DNA of 64,000 bases from Streptomyces sp. NRRL F-5126 (GTDB taxonomy: Bacteria > Actinomycetota > Actinomycetes > Streptomycetales > Streptomycetaceae): NCBI RefSeq assembly GCF_000721265.1, contig NZ_JOFZ01000008.1:1-64000 (forward strand), in the 5' to 3' direction. Positions 25,896-34,772 of this stretch are shown one piece after another; the first letter of the stretch is position 1; every line of letters starts with the position of its first letter. The notes beneath the pieces are model-generated. The model saw only the letters and a program-made list of their open reading frames with translations. It searched no databases and had not been told where the DNA came from. The position numbers and the translations under genes are program-made.

Positions 25896-26669
25896 TCAGC
25901 GGCCGCCCGCGACGGTGAGCGCCTCGCCCGTGATGTTCCCGTTGGCGGCGGAGCCGAGGAACAGCACCGCGCGCGCGACCTCGTCCGGTGTGCAGAGCCG
26001 GCCGGTCGGTGTCGCCGCGACCTCCCGCGCGCGCACGGGCTCGGGCAGCCCGGCGGCCAGGCGCGGCGTCACCGTCAGGCCCGGCGCCACGACGTTGACC
26101 AGCACGCCGTCGGCGCCGACGTCCCACATCAGGCTGCGCGCCAGGCCGTGCAGCCCGGCCTTGGCCGCCCCGTAGAACTCCTGTCCCCTGTTGCCGCCCA
26201 GGGCGTTGTGCGACGACACCAGCACGACGCGCCCCCAGCCGCGCGCCCGCATGGAGCGCACCGCGCACTGCACGGTGCGGACGGCGGGTGCCAGGTTGCC
26301 GTCAACGACCGGCAGCCAGTCCTCCTCGGGCACGTCCTCGAAGCGGGTGCCCGGCGTCCTGCGCACGCCCCACCGCACCGCGCACGCCACGAGCACGTCG
26401 AGCGAGCCCCAGCGCTCCTCCACCTGGCGCACGGCGCGGGCCGGCGAGCCGGCGTCCTCCAGGTCGTAGTGGACGGCGAGTGACTGGCCCCCGTCCGCCT
26501 CCACCTCGGCCACCAGCTTGTCCGCGGCCTCCCGGCCGGTGCGGTAGGTGACCGCGACCCGCGCCCCGGCCGCGGCGTAGGCGCGGGCGACGGCCTGCCC
26601 GATCCCGCCGGTGCCGCCGGTCACGAGGACGCTGCGGCCCGCGAGGCCGGGGCCGGTGCTCGCTTCCAT
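25896..26669 (-). CDS. SDR-family NAD(P)-dependent ketoreductase
   Basis: A 257-residue short-chain dehydrogenase. The cofactor loop is TGGTGGIG (about 17-24), the catalytic Ser is in LVSSHN, and Tyr/Lys are in FYGAAKAG. The family's NNAG motif reads ACAV (LVACAVRWG), a deviation. It lies between the 3-dehydratase and the 2,3-dehydratase, which suggests a sugar-pathway ketoreductase, but polyketide or tailoring reduction is equally possible. GGAGG-like sequence precedes ATG 26669. Confidence 0.87.
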   Translation of the reverse strand: MEASTGPGLAGRSVLVTGGTGGIGQAVARAYAAAGARVAVTYRTGREAADKLVAEVEADGGQSLAVHYDLEDAGSPARAVRQVEERWGSLDVLVACAVRWGVRRTPGTRFEDVPEEDWLPVVDGNLAPAVRTVQCAVRSMRARGWGRVVLVSSHNALGGNRGQEFYGAAKAGLHGLARSLMWDVGADGVLVNVVAPGLTVTPRLAAGLPEPVRAREVAATPTGRLCTPDEVARAVLFLGSAANGNITGEALTVAGGR

Positions 26670-26683
26670 GGTCTCCCGCCTCC

Positions 26684-28003
26684 TCAGCCGTGGGTCTCGA
26701 CGAACTCGCGGACGGACGAGACGACGTAGTCGACCATCTCCTCGGTGAGCCCCGGGTAGACGCCGACCCAGAAGGTCTGCTCGGTGATGATGTCGCTGTT
26801 CTCCAGCGACCCGACGACCCGGTGCGGCGCGTCGATGTAGGCGGGGTGGCGGGTCAGGTTGCCCGCGAACAGGCGCCGCGTGCCGATCTTCCTGCTCTCC
26901 AGGAAGTCCACCAGCTCGGAGCGGAGGAACGGGGCCTGCGGGTCGACGGTCAGCACGAACCCGAACCAGCTCGGGTCGCTGTTCGGCGTCGCCTCGGGCA
27001 GGATCAGCCACGGCACGCCGTCCAGGCCCTCGCGCAGCCGCCGCCAGTTGGCGCGGCGCGCGTCGATGAAGGAGTCCAGCTTGGCGAGCTGGGTGAGTCC
27101 GAGTGCCGCCTGAAGGTCGGTGGCCTTCAGGTTGTATCCGACGTGCGAGAAGATGTACTTGTGGTCGTAGCCCTTGGGCAGCTTCCCCATCTGGTACGTG
27201 AACCGCTTGAGGCACTTGTTGCTCTCGCCGGGCTCGCACCAGCAGTCCCTGCCCCAGTCGCGGATGGACTCCACGATCCGCGCGAGCGCCAGGTTCGACG
27301 TCAGGACGCAGCCGCCCTCGCCCATCGTGAGGTGGTGGGCCGGGTAGAAGCTGACGGTCGTCAGGTCGCCGAAGGAGCCGGTGAGGCGGCCGTCGTAGGT
27401 GGAGCCGACGGCGTCGCAGTTGTCCTCGATCAGGAACAGCTCGTGGTCCTCGGCCAGTTGCGCGATCTCCGCAACCTCGAACGGGTTGCCGAGCGCGTGC
27501 GCAATGATGATCGCGCGGGTCTTCGGGCCGATGGCGGCCTCGACACGCGCCGCGGTGGTGTTGTACGTCCGCAGGTCGACGTCCACGAAGACCGGCACGA
27601 GGCCGTTCTGCAGGATCGGGTTGACGGTGGTGGGGAAGCCGGCCGCCACCGTGATGACCTCGTCGCCGGGCCGCAGCCTGCGGTCCTCGAGCTGGGGCGA
27701 CGTCAGCGCGGAGAGCGCCAGCAGGTTCGCCGACGAGCCCGAGTTGGTCAGGTGGGCCTTGCGGCGCTTGAGGCGGCGCGCGAACGCCGACTCGAACTTG
27801 CGCGACGACATCCCGGCCGCGATCCGCAGGTCGAGGGCGGCCCTCACGAGGGCCACCCGGTCGTCCTCGTCGAGTACCGCGCCCGAGGGCCATATCTCGG
27901 TGGTGCCGGGGATGAATCCCCTGTCGTGCGCCTGCTCCTGCTCCTGGTGGTACTTGCGCACCTCGTCGAGCACCAGCGCCTTGTGTTCGCTCATCTCGGC
28001 CAT
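26684..28003 (-). CDS. NDP-4-keto-6-deoxyhexose 3-dehydratase (E1/SpnQ type)
   Basis: A 439-residue PMP-dependent enzyme of the aspartate-aminotransferase fold. The usual Schiff-base Lys is replaced by His in [12 protein letters not shown], the hallmark of sugar 3-dehydratases. The motif [11 protein letters not shown] gives a C-X1-C-X7-C spacing as in the [2Fe-2S] E1 enzymes. It removes the C3 hydroxyl, leading to 3,6-dideoxy or, after 2-deoxygenation, 2,3,6-trideoxy sugars such as rhodinose or amicetose. The E3-type iron-sulfur flavin reductase is not in the window; a general ferredoxin/flavodoxin reductase is presumably used. Confidence 0.94.
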   Translation of the reverse strand: MAEMSEHKALVLDEVRKYHQEQEQAHDRGFIPGTTEIWPSGAVLDEDDRVALVRAALDLRIAAGMSSRKFESAFARRLKRRKAHLTNSGSSANLLALSALTSPQLEDRRLRPGDEVITVAAGFPTTVNPILQNGLVPVFVDVDLRTYNTTAARVEAAIGPKTRAIIIAHALGNPFEVAEIAQLAEDHELFLIEDNCDAVGSTYDGRLTGSFGDLTTVSFYPAHHLTMGEGGCVLTSNLALARIVESIRDWGRDCWCEPGESNKCLKRFTYQMGKLPKGYDHKYIFSHVGYNLKATDLQAALGLTQLAKLDSFIDARRANWRRLREGLDGVPWLILPEATPNSDPSWFGFVLTVDPQAPFLRSELVDFLESRKIGTRRLFAGNLTRHPAYIDAPHRVVGSLENSDIITEQTFWVGVYPGLTEEMVDYVVSSVREFVETHG

Positions 28004-28035
28004 GTCCGCCTTCTCCTCGATCGATGTCCCGGTCT

Positions 28036-29265
28036 TCAGCCGCCCTGTGCGGCCAGATGGTGCAGTGCGGCGCTGGAAGACGCCTCGACGCGAAGTGGTG
28101 CGGCGCCGGTGCCGCGCTCGCGCCCGGCCAGCCGCGCCAGTGCCGGCACGGTCGCCGCGGGGCTCGGCGCCGCGCGCATCTCCTCGCGCAGCCGCCGTGC
28201 GCCCTCGCGGTGGCGCGGGTCGGCGAGCAGTGCGCCCGCGGCGGCCGCGATGTCCTCGGGTGCGGCGCGCTGCGGCGCGAGCAGCCCCGCGCCGAGTGCC
28301 TCGACGCGCTCGCCGTGCTCAGCGGTCCACGGCGTCTGCGGCACGACGAGCTGCGGCAGGCCGGCCGCGATCGCGGCGAGGCCCGTGCCGCTGCCGCCGT
28401 GGTGGACGACGGCGTCGCAGGTGCCGAGGAACAGGTCGAGCGGCGCCGGGTCGACCAGCCGCACGGAGCGCGGCAGCGGGCCGAGCTCCTCGCGGTCGGC
28501 CCGGTCGACGGTGACGACCGTCTCCGTGTCCGGCAGCCGCCCGAGTCCCCGCAGCAACCTGGCGAGCACGTCGGCGCCTTCGAGCGCCACGGTCCGCAGC
28601 CCGAGGGTGACGCAGATCCTCCTGCGCGCGGCCTTGCGGCGCGCCCAGTCGGGCACCAGGCCGCTCCCGGTGCCCGGCACGAACCGCACGGGCCGCGCCG
28701 GGTCGGCGCCGGGCGCCTGCAGCGACGGCGGGCACGGGTCGAGCACCAGCGCGGGCGCGGGCAGGCCGCCGGTGAGGCCGTGGCTCAGACACGTCTCGCG
28801 CAGGGCGTCGCGCACGTGGCCGACGCGGCTGCTGAGCGAGTCGACGCCCCAGCGGTGGTGCACCACGGGCACGCCGAGCACGCCGCCCACGATCAGGGAC
28901 GCGTACTCGAGCGGGTCCGCGAGTACCAGGTCGGGCCGCCACCGCTCAGCCACGCGCAGTGCCGGGCCGAGCACGTCGTCCATGCGGTCGCGGAGCCTGC
29001 GGGCGAGCGCCTCGTAGGGCGGCACCTGGCGGGTGTCGCCGCCCGCGTCCCGTCCACCCGCCGCCCGGTGGGCGCGGCGGGCCGCGATCTCGCGCTGCTC
29101 GGTGCCGATCACCGCCAGCGGGAGGCCCGCGGCGCGCGCGGTGGCCGCGAGGTCGGGCTGCGCGGCGAGCAGCACCCGGTGGCCGGCGCCGCGCAGCGCC
29201 CACACCTGCGGGAGGAGCGGCATGAGGTGGGTGGGCACGGGGCCGGTCATCACCATGACGCGCAT
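28036..29265 (-). CDS. Glycosyltransferase (GT1 family), pair A
   Basis: A 409-residue GT-B glycosyltransferase. The N-domain begins [13 protein letters not shown] with the catalytic-position His, and the C-domain donor site carries VVHHGGSGT (about residues 303-311). It resembles antibiotic deoxysugar transferases. Its closest relative here is the enzyme at 42949-44136: both have LVLAD.LEY..LIVGG and HRWGVD. Third gene from the operon start after the 4-ketoreductase; AAAGGA precedes the ATG. The donor is presumably a TDP-deoxyhexose; the acceptor is unknown. Confidence 0.93.
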   Translation of the reverse strand: MRVMVMTGPVPTHLMPLLPQVWALRGAGHRVLLAAQPDLAATARAAGLPLAVIGTEQREIAARRAHRAAGGRDAGGDTRQVPPYEALARRLRDRMDDVLGPALRVAERWRPDLVLADPLEYASLIVGGVLGVPVVHHRWGVDSLSSRVGHVRDALRETCLSHGLTGGLPAPALVLDPCPPSLQAPGADPARPVRFVPGTGSGLVPDWARRKAARRRICVTLGLRTVALEGADVLARLLRGLGRLPDTETVVTVDRADREELGPLPRSVRLVDPAPLDLFLGTCDAVVHHGGSGTGLAAIAAGLPQLVVPQTPWTAEHGERVEALGAGLLAPQRAAPEDIAAAAGALLADPRHREGARRLREEMRAAPSPAATVPALARLAGRERGTGAAPLRVEASSSAALHHLAAQGG

Positions 29266-29302
29266 GGCGGGTCCTTTCTTCTGTTCCGTGGCGGCACGCC
29301 GG

Positions 29303-30406
29303 TCACAGCGCCGGTGCCAACGCCGGTGACGGCGACGGCGACGGCGAGACGGCCGGTGGGAGGGCCTGCGCGTGGGCGGGTGCCGGTGACGGCGCCGGGG
29401 CGAACGCCGAGGCGAGCAGGTCGCGCAGCGACTCGTCGAGGTCGCGGCGCGGCCGCCAGTGCAGGAGTTCGCGTGCGCGCGATATGTCCACCTGCTGCCA
29501 CTCGACGTCGCCGCGCAGCCCGTCGTCCGAGCGCTCCTCGACCACGGACGCCTCGACGCCGCTGAGCTCGATGAGCCGGTCGACGAGGCGGCGCACGTCG
29601 AGGGCGGTGCCACGGCCGATGTTGATCAGACGCTGCCCGTCGCCGGCGGGCCCGGCCGGCGGCAGCGGCGCGCGGGCGGCGGCGCCTACGGCGTCCGCCA
29701 CGTCGCGCACGTCCACGAAGTCGCGGTGCGCGCGCAGCGGCGCGAGGCGCAGCACGGGTTCGGGCGCGCCGCTACGGCGGCACCGCCCGACCTCGGCCAG
29801 GTGGTGGGCGATCATGCCCAGGAGGCTGCCCTGCGGCGCGTTCGGCCCGTACACGTTGACGATCCTGAGGACGACGGCGTCCACGAGGCCCTGCCGCGCC
29901 GCCCGCAGGACGACCTCGGAGCCGAGCAGTTTCGAGCGTCCGTACGGGTTCACCGGGCGCGGCGTGCGGTCCTCGGTGATGCCGGCGCCGTGCGGCACCT
30001 GCCCGTACTCGTGCACGGAGCCGAGGTGGACGAGGCGCGGCGCGCGGTCCGTCGCCGCGACGGCGTCGACGAGGCGGCGCGTCAGCTCGACGTTGACATC
30101 GTGGAGCTGGTCGTCGGACACCCCCCAGACGGCGCCCGCCGCGTTCACGACGGCGTCGACGCCCTCCTCGTCGAGGAGCGCGGCGAGCCGGGCGGTGGCC
30201 GCCGCCTCGCCCAGGTCGGTCCGCATGGACGCGGCGGTCCCCGGGACGCTCGTCCCGCTCCTCGACAGGCCGATCACCCGGGCGCCCGTGGCGCCGAGTG
30301 CCCGGCAGACGTGGCGGCCGACGAAGCCGGTCGCCCCGAGGACGGCGAACGTGGGTGCTGCCTGTGCCGCCGGCCTGGCTGTGTGGGACGGGGCTTTCTC
30401 CGACAC
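29303..30406 (-). CDS. NDP-4-keto-6-deoxyhexose 4-ketoreductase (NAD epimerase family)
   Basis: A 367-residue extended SDR. The cofactor loop is GATGFVGRH (about 24-32), the catalytic Ser/Thr is in HLGSVHEYG, and Tyr-Lys is in NPYGRSKLLGSE. It would reduce the C4 ketone as the last step of deoxysugar formation. The C-terminal 35 residues are a Pro/Ala/Ser-rich tail encoded by short GC-rich repeats and are probably disordered. The GTG start follows AAGGAGGTG. It is the promoter-proximal gene of the leftward sugar/carboxylase operon, divergent from the epimerase gene. Confidence 0.9.
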   Translation of the reverse strand: MSEKAPSHTARPAAQAAPTFAVLGATGFVGRHVCRALGATGARVIGLSRSGTSVPGTAASMRTDLGEAAATARLAALLDEEGVDAVVNAAGAVWGVSDDQLHDVNVELTRRLVDAVAATDRAPRLVHLGSVHEYGQVPHGAGITEDRTPRPVNPYGRSKLLGSEVVLRAARQGLVDAVVLRIVNVYGPNAPQGSLLGMIAHHLAEVGRCRRSGAPEPVLRLAPLRAHRDFVDVRDVADAVGAAARAPLPPAGPAGDGQRLINIGRGTALDVRRLVDRLIELSGVEASVVEERSDDGLRGDVEWQQVDISRARELLHWRPRRDLDESLRDLLASAFAPAPSPAPAHAQALPPAVSPSPSPSPALAPAL

Positions 30407-30467
30407 CTGTCCGCACCTCCTTGAGTTCGGTCCGTGTGACGACGGCGCAGAGCGTGGCGGCGTGCGC

Positions 30468-30534
30468 TAGAGAGCGGGTCGATCCGCGACCGCGCGGCCG
30501 GGGGCGCGGCGGGGCGCTACCGTCCCTCAAGCGG
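30468..30534. promoter_or_regulatory. Divergent promoter region with SARP-like repeats, site 1
   Basis: TAGAGAG and TCGATCC start 11 bases apart (30468-30485). Further on, the shared element CCTCAAGCGG (30525-30534) precedes a possible -10, TACAGT, at 30541. It lies between the 4-ketoreductase and 3,5-epimerase genes. Confidence 0.45.
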
Positions 30535-30556
30535 GGGTGCCTACAGTCCCGGGCCC

Positions 30557-31180
30557 ATGGGGATCACAGAGATGGCCGTACCCGACGCGTACCGCATCAC
30601 GCCGCGCCTTCTGGGCGACGCGCGCGGCAGCTTCCACGAGTCGTACGCCCACGACGCACTCGCCGAGGCGACCGGCCACGTCTTCCGGCCGTCCCAGGTC
30701 AACTACTCGGTTTCGAGGCGGGACACCCTGCGCGGGCTGCACGGCGTGTCGATCCCGCCCGGGCAGGCCAAGTACGTGACGTGCGTGCGTGGTTCGCTGC
30801 TCGACGTGGTCGTCGACCTGCGGCTCGGCTCGCCGACGTTCGGCACGTGGGACTCCACCGTGCTCGACGCGCACGAGGCGACCGCCGTGTACGTGGCGGA
30901 GGGCCTGGTGCACGGGTTCGTGGCGATGGCGGACGACACCTGCATCAGCTACCTGTGCTCGACGCAGTACGTGCCGGGCACGCAGTTCGAGATCCAGCCC
31001 TTCGACGCGGAACTCGCGCTGCCCTGGGAGCGTGCGGTCTCGCCCGGCGGGAAGGTGCTGATGTCGGAGAAGGACGAGCAGGCGCCCACGCTGGCGCAGG
31101 CCGCCGACCGGGGGCTGCTGGCGCGCTACGAGGACTGCCTGGCCCTGTACGGGCGGCTGCGCCGCGAGGACGCGGCGTGA
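30557..31180 (+). CDS. dTDP-4-keto-6-deoxyhexose 3,5-epimerase
   Basis: A 207-residue RmlC-like cupin. LRGLHGVSIPPGQAKYVTC holds the active-site His and Lys, and EGLVHGFVAM follows near residue 115-124. It inverts C5 (and C3) to give L-configured sugars, so at least one L-deoxyhexose such as L-rhodinose is expected. It is a single-gene rightward unit with a very short leader, ending at a strong terminator. Confidence 0.93.
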   Translation: MGITEMAVPDAYRITPRLLGDARGSFHESYAHDALAEATGHVFRPSQVNYSVSRRDTLRGLHGVSIPPGQAKYVTCVRGSLLDVVVDLRLGSPTFGTWDSTVLDAHEATAVYVAEGLVHGFVAMADDTCISYLCSTQYVPGTQFEIQPFDAELALPWERAVSPGGKVLMSEKDEQAPTLAQAADRGLLARYEDCLALYGRLRREDAA

Positions 31181-31239
31181 CGGCCGCGGATTGACAGCCC
31201 GGTCGCAGCGAGACGACTTGGGCAGCGCAGCGCACGGCG

Positions 31240-31272
31240 CAGAGGCCGCACCCGGTTCGGGTGCGGCCTCTG
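31240..31272. terminator. Strong bidirectional terminator
   Basis: Perfect 15-base GC-rich arms (31240-31254 and 31258-31272) surround a GTT loop. It sits between the convergent epimerase and glycosyltransferase genes. Confidence 0.85.
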
Positions 31273-31313
31273 ATGTGATCGGGGCGCGTGATCGGGCCGC
31301 CTCTTCGCGCGGT

Positions 31314-32540
31314 TCAGCGGCGCGCCGCCGGCGCGGTGAGGGTCGCCGCGACGTCCGCCGGCGACGGGTTGCGCTCGTTCTCCTCGCGCAGCGCGAGCGC
31401 CGCTGCCCGGTACGTCCCGGAGCCGAGCAGTTCGGCGGCGGCCGCCTCGATCGCGTCGGTGCCGGCGAACTGCCCGGGGATGTCGAGCCCCGCGCCGCTC
31501 GCGGTGACCCGGCGGGCGATCAGCGACTGGTCGAGGCCGTTGGGCACGGCGAGTTGCGGCACCCCTGCGGCCAGCGAGGTCGACACGACACCGGCGCCCG
31601 CGTGGTGCACGACGAGGTCGCAGCTCGGCAGCAGCAGATGCAGCGGGACGCGCTCCAGCACCCGCACGCCGTCGGGGACCTCGCCGAGGCGCGCGCGGTC
31701 CTCGCCCGTCACCGCGACGACGACCTCCACGTCGAGGCGGCCCAGCGCGTCGAGGATCCTCGGCACGGCGAACGTGACGGGCCCGTACATGCGCGTGACG
31801 GACGTGCCCCAGACGACGCACACGCGGCGGCGGGCCGGCCGCTCCAGCGTCCAGCCGGGCATCGATCCCGGCCCGTTGTACGGCACCACGCGCAGCGGCA
31901 GCCGTTCGGCGCCGAGCGGCGGGGCCAGGGGGCCAGGCGTCGGGTCGATGGCGTGCGTGACCTTCTCGAAGCCGGCCTGGCCCACGCCGTACCGGTCGAA
32001 CGCCTTGCTCGTGTCGACGGGCACGAGGTCGAGCCCCGGCTCGTTCTCGTCCGTGCCGACGGCGCCCCACAGGTGCACGGCGGACGGCACGCCGAGTACG
32101 CGCGCGTTCAGCAGGCCCTCGATGGAGACGAGATCGTGCACGAGCAGTTCGGGACGCCAGGCGCGGCCGAACGCGACCGCCGCGTCGGTGCTGCGGGTCG
32201 CGGCCGCCACGATCCCCGGGTTGTGCTCCTCGAACCAGCCGCCGAGGTCGAACTCCGCGAGGTCGCCGAGCGGTTCGCCGGTCAACGGGTGCGGCGGCAG
32301 CTCGGCGAAGGGCCACAGGCCGTCGCGGGCGTTGAGGTAGTTCTGCAGCCTGGCCTGGAACGTCATGTCCCAGCCGTCCAGGATCGGCACGGGCGTCAGC
32401 CCGGCACGCGTGAGCGGTTCGGTCTGCGACGGCGCGCACACCACGCGCACGTCGTGCCCGGCCGCGCGCAGCGCCCAGCCGAGCGGCACCATCGGGAACC
32501 AGTGTCCCGGCCAGTCCGAGACGGAGAAGAGGACGCGCAT
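31314..32540 (-). CDS. Glycosyltransferase (GT1 family), pair B downstream copy
   Basis: A 408-residue GT-B enzyme with N-domain VSDWPGHWFPMVPLGWALRA and donor-site VVHHAGAG in place of the usual HHGGSGT. The ATG shares one base with the stop of the preceding glycosyltransferase (TGATG), so the two are translationally coupled. The pair are tandem duplicates: over the first 147 bases compared, all but five are identical. It is the last gene of a two-gene unit ending at the terminator at 31240. Confidence 0.93.
   Translation of the reverse strand: MRVLFSVSDWPGHWFPMVPLGWALRAAGHDVRVVCAPSQTEPLTRAGLTPVPILDGWDMTFQARLQNYLNARDGLWPFAELPPHPLTGEPLGDLAEFDLGGWFEEHNPGIVAAATRSTDAAVAFGRAWRPELLVHDLVSIEGLLNARVLGVPSAVHLWGAVGTDENEPGLDLVPVDTSKAFDRYGVGQAGFEKVTHAIDPTPGPLAPPLGAERLPLRVVPYNGPGSMPGWTLERPARRRVCVVWGTSVTRMYGPVTFAVPRILDALGRLDVEVVVAVTGEDRARLGEVPDGVRVLERVPLHLLLPSCDLVVHHAGAGVVSTSLAAGVPQLAVPNGLDQSLIARRVTASGAGLDIPGQFAGTDAIEAAAAELLGSGTYRAAALALREENERNPSPADVAATLTAPAARR
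32378..32524. repeat. Near-identical segment shared with 33641-33787
   Basis: The 147 bases near the 5' end of the pair-B downstream gene match 33641-33787 in the upstream copy at 142 positions, without gaps. Similarity falls off sharply beyond, indicating recent duplication or gene conversion. Confidence 0.85.
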
Positions 32541-33874
32541 CAGTTGCCTCCACGGGCAGTGGCGAGGGCGGGCGGCCGTGCGGCGAGCCGGCCGAGTGCG
32601 GTGGCGAGTCGGGCGGGCGAGGGGTTGTCCATGACCTGGCGGCGCAGGCGCAGCGCGGCCGCGCGTACGGCGGGCTCGCCGAGCAGCTCGGCGACGGCGG
32701 CGGTGACGGCGCCGCGCTCGGCGAGGTGGGCCTCGACGACGCGGCCCGCACCGGCCACGGTGACGCGGCGCGCGTTGACCGCCTGGTCGAGGCCGTGCGA
32801 CACGGCGAGTTGCGGCACACCGGCGGCGAGCGAGGTCATGACGACGCCGGCGCCGCCGTGGTGCACGACCGCGTCGCACGACGGCAGCAGCAGGTGCAGC
32901 GGGGTGTGCCCGACGACGCGCGCGTTCGGCGGCACGGTGCCGAGGCGCTCGCGGTCCGCGCCGGTCACCGCGACGACGACCTCCGCGTCGAGGTCCGCGA
33001 GGCCGGCGAGTATCTCCGGCACGGCGAACGAGTCCTGGCCGTACATCCGGGTGACGGACGTGCCCCACACCACGCACACCCGCGGGCGTTCTGACGGCCC
33101 GGGCAGCTCGCGCGGTGCGGAGCCCGGGCCGTTGTAGGGCACGTACCGCACCGGCATGCGCTCGGCCGTCAGCAGCGGCGGAGCCACGTCGGCGGGCGAC
33201 GGGTCGATGACGTGGGTGAAGGTGCGCGCCGTGAGCGGCGGCAGGCCGTGGCGGTCGAAGGCGCCGCTGAAGTCCAGCGGCAGCGAGATGAAGCCGGGCT
33301 CGCTGTCGTCGGGTCCGCAGGGCCCCCACAGGTGCACGGCGGACGGCACGCCGAGCACCCCGGCCACGAGCGGCCCCTCCAGGCTGAACCGTTCGTGCAC
33401 CACCAGGTCGGGCCGCCAGGCGCGGCCGAACGCCACCGCGCGATCGGTGGATCCCGTGGCCGCCTCGACCAGCCGCGGGTGGTAGCCGGTGAACCACGCG
33501 TCCATGTCGAACTCGTCGAGGGAGGCGAGCGGTTCGCCGGTCACCGGGTGCGGGGGCAGGCCGGGCAGGCGCCACTGCCCGTCGCGCGCGTCGACGTAGT
33601 TCTGCAACCGGCCCTGAAGGGCCATGTCCCAGCCGCCGTCCAGGATCGGCACGGGCGTCAGCCCGGCACGCGTCAGCGGGTCGGTCTGCGACGGCGCGCA
33701 CACCACGCGCACGTCGTGCCCGGCCGCGCGCAGCGCCCAGCCGAGCGGCACCATCGCGTGCCAGTGTCCCGGCCAGTCCGAGACGGCGAACAGGACGCGC
33801 AGAGAGCGCCGTTCGCGCCCGAGCCCGCCCTCGCGGTCCCTGTCCACCGCGTCCTCCGCGTCTGGGCTCCCCAT
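32540..33874 (-). CDS. Glycosyltransferase (GT1 family), pair B upstream copy
   Basis: A 444-residue GT-B enzyme. It has a 25-residue acidic/basic N-terminal extension before LRVLFAVSDWPGHW, absent from its duplicate, and the donor-site VVHHGGAG. ATG 33874 follows AAGGAGG, so the extension is likely real. The acceptor-binding N-domain has diverged from the copy at 31314-32540 while the first 50 residues remained nearly constant. This suggests different acceptors or donors. Confidence 0.92.
   Translation of the reverse strand: MGSPDAEDAVDRDREGGLGRERRSLRVLFAVSDWPGHWHAMVPLGWALRAAGHDVRVVCAPSQTDPLTRAGLTPVPILDGGWDMALQGRLQNYVDARDGQWRLPGLPPHPVTGEPLASLDEFDMDAWFTGYHPRLVEAATGSTDRAVAFGRAWRPDLVVHERFSLEGPLVAGVLGVPSAVHLWGPCGPDDSEPGFISLPLDFSGAFDRHGLPPLTARTFTHVIDPSPADVAPPLLTAERMPVRYVPYNGPGSAPRELPGPSERPRVCVVWGTSVTRMYGQDSFAVPEILAGLADLDAEVVVAVTGADRERLGTVPPNARVVGHTPLHLLLPSCDAVVHHGGAGVVMTSLAAGVPQLAVSHGLDQAVNARRVTVAGAGRVVEAHLAERGAVTAAVAELLGEPAVRAAALRLRRQVMDNPSPARLATALGRLAARPPALATARGGN
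33641..33787. repeat. Near-identical segment shared with 32378-32524
   Basis: Partner of the 147-base repeat in the downstream pair-B glycosyltransferase; five mismatches, no gaps. Confidence 0.85.
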
Positions 33875-33952
33875 GTCCCGTCCTCCTTCACGGCGTCGTG
33901 CACGTCCGGCCGGGAGGCCCGGGTCCGGCACGGGGATCCTCACGGACGGGGC

Positions 33953-33995
33953 TCGAGCGCCGGTGGAAGCGGCTTCGCGGCGACGGCTCCAGAGG
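33953..33995. promoter_or_regulatory. Divergent promoter region with SARP-like repeats, site 2
   Basis: TCGAGCG and TGGAAGC start 11 bases apart (33953-33970), followed by GCTCCAGAGG (33986-33995). It lies between a glycosyltransferase gene and the YceI-like gene. Confidence 0.45.
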
Positions 33996-34077
33996 CGCGC
34001 GAGCGCGCGGGCCGACGATCGCGGTGCACACGCCCGCGAGAGCCGGGCGCCGCGTCGAGAGGGAGAGGCTGATTCAC

Positions 34078-34605
34078 ATGCCGGAGACGAACGCACGACC
34101 GGGCGTCGCGGAACTGACAGGCTCGTGGCTGATCGATCCGGCCAGGACGCGGGTGTCCTTCACCCTGCGCAAGCTGGGCGTCATCACGGTCAAGGGCACG
34201 CTGCCCGTCCTGGACGGCCGGGTCGACTGCGCGCCCGGCGGCGTCCTCACCGGCCTGACGGCCCGGCTGGACGCCACGTGCTTCGAGAGCGGCAACCCGC
34301 AGCGGGACAAGGACGTGAAGGGCAAGCGGTTCCTGGACACCGCGAACCACCCGGAGCTGCGCTACACGGCCACGTCGGCGGCGCGGGAGGCCGACGGCTG
34401 GCGGGTGAGCGGCGGACTCACGGTCCGCGGCAGGACCGCCCCGCAGGACCTGCTCGTGGCGGACGGCCCCCTGGACGGCACGGCCCCGGTCCTGCGGGCG
34501 AGCGCGGTGGTCGACCGCACGGCCATGGGCGTGACCGCCATGCGCGGCGTGGCGGGCCGGCTCCTGCGGATCGACATCGAGGCCGTACTCACCGCTGCGC
34601 CGTGA
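34078..34605 (+). CDS. YceI-family protein
   Basis: A 175-residue YceI-like protein. It has the SWLIDPARTRVSFTLRKLG start, FESGNPQRDKDVKGKRFLD and HPELRYTATS, as in the lipocalin-like YceI beta-barrels that bind polyprenoid or quinone-type lipids. There is no signal peptide, so it is cytoplasmic. Start ATG 34078 has GGGAGAGG upstream. It sits inside the cluster opposite the pair-B transferases and could bind a hydrophobic intermediate (inference). Confidence 0.9.
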   Translation: MPETNARPGVAELTGSWLIDPARTRVSFTLRKLGVITVKGTLPVLDGRVDCAPGGVLTGLTARLDATCFESGNPQRDKDVKGKRFLDTANHPELRYTATSAAREADGWRVSGGLTVRGRTAPQDLLVADGPLDGTAPVLRASAVVDRTAMGVTAMRGVAGRLLRIDIEAVLTAAP

Positions 34606-34772
34606 GGCGCGCGTCCCGCTGTACGCGGCGCCCCCGCGTGCGGCCCCGGCCACGCACCGGGGCCGCGCGCCGCCCGGCTGATGGCGTGGCTGATCACGAT
34701 GGCCCCACGCTCACAGGGCCGATGACGGGCCGAGTCACGGTCGGGTGCTCGCCAATGCGTCAGAGTGGCGGT

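Noticed and set aside
29281..29400. GC-rich short repeats at the end of the 4-ketoreductase gene as a possible CRISPR or iteron array
   Set aside because: Repeats are only 3-6 bases, irregular, and encode a Pro/Ala-rich protein tail.
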